This document shows, one piece after another, positions 1 to 5,100 of a stretch of 5,100 nt of DNA. The DNA is from Chloroflexi bacterium UBA5177 (lineage in GTDB: Bacteria > Chloroflexota > UBA5177), in contig DHWR01000281.1 of the NCBI GenBank assembly GCA_002413265.1, positions 7,172-12,271 of the forward strand, given 5' to 3'. A program made the position numbers and the translations under genes. The stretch's first letter is position 1. Each line of letters starts with the position of its first letter. A model generated the notes under the pieces. The model saw nothing but the letters and a program-made list of their open reading frames with translations. It did no database searches and was not told the DNA's origin.

Positions 1-666
1 GAGCCGCTCCAGCAGCTCGCCGATTGCGCGAGGGCTGGACACGTTGTTCTCCAGGGTGCGCTGCGCTGTGACCGCGTCCCAGTTCGATCCGCGCTGCATC
101 GCGGTCAGAAACTGCTTGTCAATGGTGCCGGTGAACGGGTCAACCAGAGGGCCTGAGGCGACGATGTTGCGGTAGAGCTGCGGCATGGTCTCGGTGCTGT
201 CCGGCCACATGAAGGCGGAGTCGAAGAGGCCCTGGACGCTCATGTGGATAGCGATGTCCCTGAGCCCCCACGATGTGAGTCGGGCCATGACATTCTCCAG
301 GCCGACAATCGCCAGGACCATATCCGTGGCGGTGTTGTCGCTCACGGTGATCATGGCGGTCAGAAGGTCGCGCAGGGTGAGCTTGAGGCCGGGATCGAGG
401 TGCTCAAGGATTATCGAGGTGGGAAGCTGGTCGTCGCGCCGGAGCTCGAAGCGCTCATCCAACCCCTGTCTGCCCTCGTCAACCTGCGCCAGCGCCTCCA
501 GCAGAATCGGGACCTTGAACACGCTGGCCAGCAGATAGAGCTCATCGGCGTTCATCTCGACCGTCGTCCCTGACTGCATGTGTTTCATTAGAACGCCAAT
601 CTCCGCGTCGGAGTCGCGTACGTGCTGCTCCACTAGTGCCTGCAGCCCGCTAACGTCAACCGCCAT
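1..666 (-). CDS. Class A beta-lactamase-fold serine hydrolase, C-terminus outside window
   Basis: The visible 222 residues form the N-terminal part of a class A beta-lactamase-like serine hydrolase (beta-lactamase2 type). The nucleophile motif SVFK is at residues 48-51, inside LASVFKVPIL, and the SDN motif is at 109-111, inside SDNTATDMVL. A helix like the one after the class A omega loop follows at about 210-222 (SSPRAIGELLERL). The KTG motif would lie past the window edge. The start is firm: an in-frame TAG, the stop of the preceding gene, sits two codons upstream, and ATG at 666 is the first start after it, with GGAGG 11 nt upstream. There is no signal peptide, unlike true periplasmic beta-lactamases. 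About 100 residues separate SDN from the SSPRA segment, against about 50 in TEM-like enzymes, and no Glu166-type ExxLN motif is visible. It is therefore more likely a peptidase, amidase or esterase than a resistance enzyme; the substrate is unknown. Confidence 0.85.
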   Translation of the reverse strand, partial: MAVDVSGLQALVEQHVRDSDAEIGVLMKHMQSGTTVEMNADELYLLASVFKVPILLEALAQVDEGRQGLDERFELRRDDQLPTSIILEHLDPGLKLTLRDLLTAMITVSDNTATDMVLAIVGLENVMARLTSWGLRDIAIHMSVQGLFDSAFMWPDSTETMPQLYRNIVASGPLVDPFTGTIDKQFLTAMQRGSNWDAVTAQRTLENNVSSPRAIGELLERL

Positions 667-672
667 GATCGG

Positions 673-2316
673 CTACGCCTCCCTCACCCAGCGGCCGGGG
701 CCCTCGACGATTCGGCCGGGAGTGGCGCCGGTATGCTCGGCATTGGCGAGGACGCGCGTGCCGTTGATCCAGACATCGCGAATTCCGGCCGAGAGGCGGT
801 GCGAGTCTTCGAATGTGGCGTGATCGGTCACGGTCTGTGGGTCGAAGATGACGACGTCCGCGAAGCAGCCGGGCTGGAGGAGGCCGCGGTCGGTGATTCC
901 GAGGCGGCGCGCGACAGCGGAGGACATCTTGCGGATCGCGTCCTCGAGCGTGATCACGCCTTCCTCGCGGACGTACCTGCCCAGCACGCGGGTGTACGTG
1001 CCGTACGCACGCGGATGCGTGGGGCCCAGCTTCTCCGCCCACGCCGGATCGACACCACCGGCATCGGTCGAGATCTTGATCCACGGCTGCTGGAGCTGCA
1101 GGCGCAGGTTGTCTTCGCTCATCATGAAGTACACCGTCCCGACACGCTGCTCCTCGCTGACCAGCATGTCGGCTGCTGCCTCGAACCAGTCCTGCCCTCT
1201 CGACTCCGCGATCTCCGCCAGCGACTTACCAATGAGCGGTCTATTCGCCGGTTGGCGCAGATCGAGCGGGAAGATGCCGTCGGGACCGGCCAGGGTGCCG
1301 AGCGCTTCCCAGCCACCGGACGGGTGCAGCACCTCTTCTTTGACCCTGGCGCGGACATCCGGGTCACGCAGATTCTCGTAGAACTTCCCCTCGGCGGCGA
1401 GCCAGGGCGGGAACACCGAAGAGAGTCCGGTGCCGCCGGCAAGGTAGGGATACATGTCGGCCGTGACATCCTGACCGGCCGCGCGTGCCTGATTGATTCG
1501 CTCGATCGCCTCGGCCATCTTGGGCCAGTTTGCTCTGCCGGATGCCTTGAGATGATAGATCTCCACGGCCACATTCGCGCGCCGGCCGATCTCGAGTGTC
1601 TCCTCCAGCGCCTCGAGGAATTCGTCCGCTTCGGAGCGCATATGCGTGATGTACCTGCCACCGTAGTCGCCCGCGACCTTGCACACCTCGACCAGCTCAT
1701 CCGTGCCGACGAAAGCGTCCGGTGGGTAGATCAGGGCATACGCCACGCCGAAGGCACCGTCCTCCATCGCCTCACGCACCACCCGGCGCATGACCCCCAG
1801 CTCTTCGTCGTTCGCCGGCCCCACGTCCAGTCCCTTGACGTACGATCGGAGCGTGCCACCGCCGAGGTAGGAGCCGATGTTCGGGGTGACTCCTCGGTCG
1901 ATCATCGTGTCGTGCCAGTCGCGGAAGCGGGTCCAGCCCTTGACCCGCTCCTTCCACGGACGAAGCTCCTCCGGCTCCTCCCAGGAGAAGATCTCGTGGT
2001 CGACGCGGCCGCCAGCGGGCGCAGGTGTCCACGACTCTCCCATGATCTCGGTCGTCACGCCCTGCGTGATCTTGGAGAGACAGCGCGGGTCGATCATCAG
2101 CGGGAGGATCGAATGGCTCTGGATGTCGATGAAGCCGGGACAGACGACCATGCCGGCCGCGTCCACGACCTCGCCGGCCGTGTGGGCCTCCACCGATCCG
2201 GCCGGCTGCACTGCGGCAATGCGATCTCCTTCGATGACGACGTCGCCGTAAAACCAGGGATTGCCGGTACCGTCGACCACCTGGGCGCCGCGGATCAGGA
2301 CATCGGCCGGCATCAC
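673..2316 (-). CDS. N-acyl-D-amino-acid deacylase (D-aminoacylase-type amidohydrolase)
   Basis: This is a complete 547-residue member of the amidohydrolase superfamily, D-aminoacylase branch, whose characterised members hydrolyse N-acyl-D-amino acids to a D-amino acid and a carboxylate. The N-terminal strand region (LIRGAQVVDGTGNPWFYGDV) and the C-terminal part (about 475-547, including GCFADVVIFDP and INGTRV) form the small beta-sandwich. The central TIM barrel carries the metal-site motifs: IDIQSHS (64-69), GESW (93-96), HMRSE (His225), YHLKASG (His255) and STDAGG (Asp418). The HPRAYGT and LGRYVREEGV segments are typical of the family. Compared with the Alcaligenes D-aminoacylase, the first His of the HxH pair is Gln66 and the bridging Cys is replaced by Ser95 next to Glu94. 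Length is close to the family norm. The start is GTG at 2316 (GTGA overlap) or ATG at 2313 (TGATG overlap). No good Shine-Dalgarno sequence is present, so translation is probably coupled to the upstream gene. The exact substrate, whether an N-acyl-D-amino acid or another amide, cannot be read from the sequence. Confidence 0.9.
   Translation of the reverse strand: MMPADVLIRGAQVVDGTGNPWFYGDVVIEGDRIAAVQPAGSVEAHTAGEVVDAAGMVVCPGFIDIQSHSILPLMIDPRCLSKITQGVTTEIMGESWTPAPAGGRVDHEIFSWEEPEELRPWKERVKGWTRFRDWHDTMIDRGVTPNIGSYLGGGTLRSYVKGLDVGPANDEELGVMRRVVREAMEDGAFGVAYALIYPPDAFVGTDELVEVCKVAGDYGGRYITHMRSEADEFLEALEETLEIGRRANVAVEIYHLKASGRANWPKMAEAIERINQARAAGQDVTADMYPYLAGGTGLSSVFPPWLAAEGKFYENLRDPDVRARVKEEVLHPSGGWEALGTLAGPDGIFPLDLRQPANRPLIGKSLAEIAESRGQDWFEAAADMLVSEEQRVGTVYFMMSEDNLRLQLQQPWIKISTDAGGVDPAWAEKLGPTHPRAYGTYTRVLGRYVREEGVITLEDAIRKMSSAVARRLGITDRGLLQPGCFADVVIFDPQTVTDHATFEDSHRLSAGIRDVWINGTRVLANAEHTGATPGRIVEGPGRWVREA
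678..682 (-). promoter_or_regulatory. Shine-Dalgarno GGAGG for the class A-like hydrolase gene
   Basis: On the minus strand GAGGGAGGC lies inside the last codons of the amidohydrolase gene, and its GGAGG core is 11 nt upstream of the ATG at 666. It is the only strong ribosome binding site at any junction in this window. It supports the ATG at 666 and suggests the last visible gene can be initiated on its own as well as by coupling to the gene before it. Confidence 0.6.
2311..2316 (-). other. GTGATG overlap of hydrolase stop and amidohydrolase start
   Basis: The minus strand reads GTGATG. TGA (2315-2313) ends the second hydrolase, while GTG (2316-2314) and ATG (2313-2311) are both in frame for the amidohydrolase. 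No Shine-Dalgarno-like sequence is visible upstream, so re-initiation after termination is the likely mode. The second hydrolase is frameshifted, so ribosomes that follow its first frame stop at 3071 and do not reach this site; coupling would then be lost if the frameshift is real. Confidence 0.7.
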
Positions 2317-3257
2317 TCGAGCACCGCGTCGAGGGCCGGTTCGGTGGAGGCTAAAGCCTCCGCCTTCGGTGTGGACCTTCCGCCGGCGTGCATGTAGAGC
2401 CGGCCGTCACTGCACCGGTCGAATACCACCGGCAGCCCGCGTGAGACACCCGGGATCATCATGAGGAACACTCCCTCCTCATCACAGGGCACCAGATCGT
2501 ACGCCTGTCCACTGGGCATTCGATCCAGGCGGTCAGTGATCGTCAGCTTGAGATCGCCGTCCTTCAATTCGACATCGAAGACGAGGTCATCTCGATCATA
2601 GGTGCCCAGGTGGGGGTCGATCGGCACGTCCGGCTTCGCCGCCGGAGGCTCGAGAGGAGGAGTCAGATGGACGCCGAACCACTCGTCGAGCACGCGTCTC
2701 AAGAGCGACTCGACGTGAATCGACCCGCGATCCGAGTTCGTGAGGATGGCGACCGCAGCGTGCCGCTCAGGGACGAGGTAGAGCGTGCTCGTCTGCGCGT
2801 CGACATTTCCCCCATGCCCGGGAATCCATGTGTCCCCTGATTGATAGAGGTCGAAGCCGAGGCCCCAGGCATCCGCAATGCCGTGTCGTGGGAGCTTCAC
2901 CTGGGGCTCCGTCATCGACACTGCCATCTCCGCAGACAGCACACGAGCGCCGTCGGGGCCCGCGCCGCGGTCGAGATGCATGCGCGCGAACGCGACCAGG
3001 TCGCGTGCGGAGGCCACGATCTCCCCGCACGGCGCCGAGCCGCGGTCGGCGCTCCAGCTCTCTATAGGAATCAGCTCACCCTTCTCGACGTCCGTCCGGT
3101 TCCCCAGCGCGTGCAACTTAGGGACGACCTCCTCGGGCAGAGTGACGGTGTCCTGACATTCGAGAGGGGCCGTGATCTTTTCCCGGAGCGCGTCTTCCCA
3201 GGACATGCCCAGCGTGTACGCGACCAGACGACCCAGGACGTTGAAGCCAGCATTCGA

Positions 3258-3265
3258 ATACGATG
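3258..3265 (-). other. Frameshift point in the second serine hydrolase gene
   Basis: On the minus strand the N-terminal frame reads ...AGT CCC GGC GTC ACC CAT (SPGVTH), ending at 3263. The C-terminal frame resumes with TAT TCG AAT GCT (YSNA) at 3260, leaving only two bases, CG, between them. One added base would give a codon such as TCG and the sequence SPGVTHSYSNAGF, which matches the usual SPG..xYSNxG layout of this family. The site has no long homopolymer and no clear slippery heptamer. Confidence 0.85.
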
Positions 3266-3729
3266 GGTGACGCCGGGACTGAATAGTGGACGTACCTCGG
3301 CCAATCGCGCCACCCATTGCTCGAGGGCGTCGTCTCCTCGAGCGGGGGGAAACTCGAGATCGCCGGAGATCCCACTCGTGTGAGTCAGGAGATGCCGAGG
3401 CGTGACGGTGGCGGTATCCTCCGGCCGCAGCAGACGGAACTCCGGAAGTTGCTCGACCAGTGGCCGGTCGAGATCGACTTTGCCCTCGCCGACAAGTTGC
3501 ATGACCAGCGTCGCCGTGTAGAGCTTGGTGATCGAGGCGATCCGGAACAGCGTGCGCGGCGTGACGGCGACGCCGCTGAGCTTGTTGGCGACGCCGCTGA
3601 TCAGCTCGTGGATATCCTCCCCGTCGAGAATGCACATCGAGATCCCCGGAACGCAGTCGATGCCGGGGGCCTCGGTTAGGCAAGCCAGCTCGGGCTGCAC
3701 GTCCTGGACTCTCGTATCGATCGCTGCGG

Positions 3730-3733
3730 TCAT
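3730..3733 (-). other. ATGA stop/start overlap between the two class C-like genes
   Basis: The TGA stop of the upstream hydrolase (3732-3730) is nested in ATGA with the ATG of the next gene (3733-3731). Only a weak purine run (AAAGAGAC, 3747-3740) precedes the start, which favours translational coupling by terminating ribosomes. This overlap is the main reason for placing the second gene's start here. Confidence 0.75.
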
Positions 3734-5100
3734 GATGCTGTCTCTTTGGCGATGCTCTCGAATCGAATTGGCTCGATCGACGGCTCGAGGGGAATCTCGG
3801 CGGCGCATATCCGGCCTTCCGGGTTTGTGAGAAAGGTGAGCGGCCAGCGCTCGTCCAGCGGCTCATAGTGCAGTGTCCAGGTGTCGAAGTGGCGGTATCC
3901 GGCTTTCAGGTCGAGCTCGCCCAGACGCACTCGCAGGCCGGTGCCGCGCGTGTCGACGTGTAGCAGGCCGTAGCCCGGGTGCTCGTAGTCCCCGGCGTAT
4001 CCGCGGAGCGGGTGAGACGGGCGCGTTCCTGAGACGACGCTCGGCCTGGCCGGCCGAGGCTGCCGTCCGACGGCCGTCAGCAGGTTCTCCGACCAGGGCT
4101 TCGGCACTTCCCCGAGGAGCGTGTCCACCACATGAAACACAAGCGCAAAGGGCAGATCCGTCTGGAGGACGTTGCAGGACACCGCGACGCCGATGCCGTC
4201 ATCGGGCAGCAGTGCGATATCCGTATGAAACCCGTCGATTCCGCCGTTGTGCCATACCAGACGGCGGCCCCGGTACGTCCCCAGGATCCAGCCGAAAGCG
4301 TATCCGTGGAAGCGGATATCCGGGTCCGGTCCGGGAACTTCGAAGGGAGTATGGGTCCGCTTTGTCTCGGCCAGGGCCTCCGCCGAGATCACCCGGTGGC
4401 CATCGATCTCGCCATCGCCGAGCTGGAGGTGGAGCCAGCGCGTGATGTCGGCGGCGCAGGAGACCATCTGGCCCGCGGGCGCGATCTGATCGCTCCGCCG
4501 CCAGGAGATCTGCTTCCATCGGTCCCCCGCCCCTGACGAGCGACTCTTCACCTGCACGTATGCCTCCGCATGCTCGACCGCCTGCGCCTCGTCTACCGAG
4601 GTGACGGTGCGCGTCATGCCGAGCGGCTCCAGCACGCGCCGGCGCATCTGCTCTTCCCACGTCGATCCGGTGATCGACTCAATGACGTAACCGACGGTGA
4701 CGTATGCCAAGTTCGAGTACTGGAACGTCGTACGCAGGTCGTGCTTTGAGGGCAGGTAGCGCAGCCGGCGCACCAGGTCGGCACGACTCAGGGAGGGGTT
4801 CGCCAGCCAGACGAACTCGTGCCGGGCCAGGCCGCTGCGGTGGGACAGGAGATCGGCAATCGTGATCCGGTCGCTCAGCGCTGCATCGTGGAGGCGGAAT
4901 TCGGGCAGGTACTCGCGCACCGGCCGGTCCCACTCGAGGAGGCCTTCGTCGACCAGTGTTCCCGCGAGCGCCCCGGTGAAGGCCTTTCCCGTCGAGCCGT
5001 GATGGAAGCGGGTGATCGGCGTGGCGGGCAGATTCTCGGCGACGTTTCTGCACCCGAAGCCGTCGGCCAGTAGCACCTCGCCGTCCTTGACGATGGCCAA
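3730..5100 (-). CDS. Class C beta-lactamase-like serine hydrolase, N-terminus outside window
   Basis: The 456 visible codons encode most of a serine hydrolase of the beta-lactamase class C / D-aminopeptidase / EstB-like esterase family. The first visible codon is TTG, almost certainly an internal Leu: the text starts inside the typical AIVKDGEVLLADGFG strand, and family members normally carry some tens of residues before it. The catalytic motifs are intact: STGK at visible residues 36-39 (HHGSTGKAFTGAL), YSN at 128-130 (FQYSNLAYV) and HNGG at 284-287 (WHNGGIDGFH), the counterpart of KTG/HxG. After the catalytic domain (to about 330) a C-terminal beta-rich domain with GYAGDYEHPGYG (368-379) resembles the DUF3471 extension found in many of these hydrolases. 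The stop overlaps the next gene's start in an ATGA. The gene is the most upstream visible member of the cluster, so any promoter and any signal peptide lie outside the window. The substrate is unknown; a true beta-lactamase role is less likely than peptidase, amidase or esterase activity. Confidence 0.9.
   Translation of the reverse strand: MAIVKDGEVLLADGFGCRNVAENLPATPITRFHHGSTGKAFTGALAGTLVDEGLLEWDRPVREYLPEFRLHDAALSDRITIADLLSHRSGLARHEFVWLANPSLSRADLVRRLRYLPSKHDLRTTFQYSNLAYVTVGYVIESITGSTWEEQMRRRVLEPLGMTRTVTSVDEAQAVEHAEAYVQVKSRSSGAGDRWKQISWRRSDQIAPAGQMVSCAADITRWLHLQLGDGEIDGHRVISAEALAETKRTHTPFEVPGPDPDIRFHGYAFGWILGTYRGRRLVWHNGGIDGFHTDIALLPDDGIGVAVSCNVLQTDLPFALVFHVVDTLLGEVPKPWSENLLTAVGRQPRPARPSVVSGTRPSHPLRGYAGDYEHPGYGLLHVDTRGTGLRVRLGELDLKAGYRHFDTWTLHYEPLDERWPLTFLTNPEGRICAAEIPLEPSIEPIRFESIAKETAS

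Larger units (their letters stand above)
2313..3733 (-). pseudogene. Class C beta-lactamase-like serine hydrolase, interrupted by a one-base frameshift
   Basis: Two adjacent frames together encode one serine hydrolase of the beta-lactamase/D-aminopeptidase family, about 473 residues if the frame is restored. The first frame (3733 to 3263) gives residues 1-157 with the nucleophile motif SITK at 67-70 inside FRIASITKLYTATL, followed by LLTHTSGISG. The second frame (3260 to 2313) gives the rest: YSN (159-161) in YSNAGFNVLG, the HGG motif (307-309) in WIPGHGGN, and a C-terminal beta-rich extension (about 365-473). Without the shift, translation adds 63 unrelated residues and stops at 3071, losing YSN and HGG. 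ATG 3733 is chosen because it makes an ATGA overlap with the upstream stop; longer upstream starts would run far into that gene. There is no signal peptide. The downstream stop overlaps the amidohydrolase start. The gene may be truly broken, or the shift may be a sequencing or assembly error, since the motifs on both sides are well kept. The likely ancestral activity is D-peptide, amide or ester hydrolysis. Confidence 0.85.

Noticed and set aside
1..666. Calling the class A-like gene an antibiotic-resistance beta-lactamase
   Set aside because: It lacks a signal peptide and a visible Glu166 motif, and sits in a cluster with a D-aminoacylase-type enzyme; SxxK and SDN alone do not show beta-lactam hydrolysis.
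185..823. Several plus-strand open frames of 80-120 codons
   Set aside because: They lie opposite the class A-like and amidohydrolase genes, are Arg/Ser-rich or otherwise lack domain-like pattern, and have no supporting ribosome binding site or family resemblance.
733..2397. Long 554-codon open frame on the plus strand opposite the amidohydrolase gene
   Set aside because: Its codons are exactly complementary to those of the sense gene, so it stays open because TTA, CTA and TCA codons are rare in GC-rich coding DNA. Its translation shows no recognisable domain, while the sense protein has clear family motifs.
3255..3275. Programmed -1 frameshift as the main explanation
   Set aside because: A back-slip would restore the protein, but there is no X XXY YYZ heptamer and I see no clear downstream hairpin. 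It is kept only as an alternative within the frameshift finding.
3734..3866. Upstream extension of the second hydrolase's C-terminal frame to 3866
   Set aside because: This part overlaps the end of the upstream hydrolase in another frame and gives arginine- and serine-rich text without motifs. The real N-terminal half, with SITK, is in the other frame starting at 3733.
3873..4536. Plus-strand open frames opposite the first hydrolase
   Set aside because: They are low-complexity Arg/Pro/Ala text typical of antisense frames in GC-rich DNA; the minus-strand gene there has intact catalytic motifs.

Overview
All four genes in this window lie on the minus strand and are packed end to end, so transcription runs from position 5100 towards position 1. 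High GC (roughly low sixties percent by eye, not computed), strong G/C at third codon positions and ATGA/TGATG gene junctions fit a free-living GC-rich bacterium such as an actinobacterium, a Chloroflexi member or a proteobacterium. Nothing in the window fixes the phylum. There are no RNA genes, mobile elements, CRISPR arrays or long non-coding stretches.

Layout in transcription order: (1) 5100 to 3730, a class C beta-lactamase-like serine hydrolase whose N-terminus lies outside the window; (2) 3733 to 2313, a second, divergent class C-like serine hydrolase, split by a one-base frameshift near 3261-3263; (3) 2316/2313 to 673, a complete N-acyl-D-amino-acid deacylase-type amidohydrolase; (4) 666 to beyond position 1, a class A beta-lactamase-fold serine hydrolase whose C-terminus lies outside the window. 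The junctions are a 4-nt ATGA overlap, a TGATG (or GTGA) overlap and a 6-nt gap. This indicates a single operon whose promoter lies beyond 5100 and whose terminator lies beyond position 1.

Three serine hydrolases of the penicillin-recognising fold are coupled to one D-aminoacylase-type enzyme. Relatives of the first group include D-aminopeptidases, D-amino acid amidases and esterases. Relatives of the amidohydrolase release D-amino acids from N-acyl derivatives. A plausible but unproven reading is a pathway that breaks down D-amino-acid-containing peptides, amides or cell-wall fragments. The two products whose N-termini can be read start without a signal peptide, which suggests at least part of the work is cytoplasmic. 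The points most worth a second look are the frameshift, the altered metal-ligand motif of the amidohydrolase, and the expanded, Glu166-less central region of the class A-like protein.
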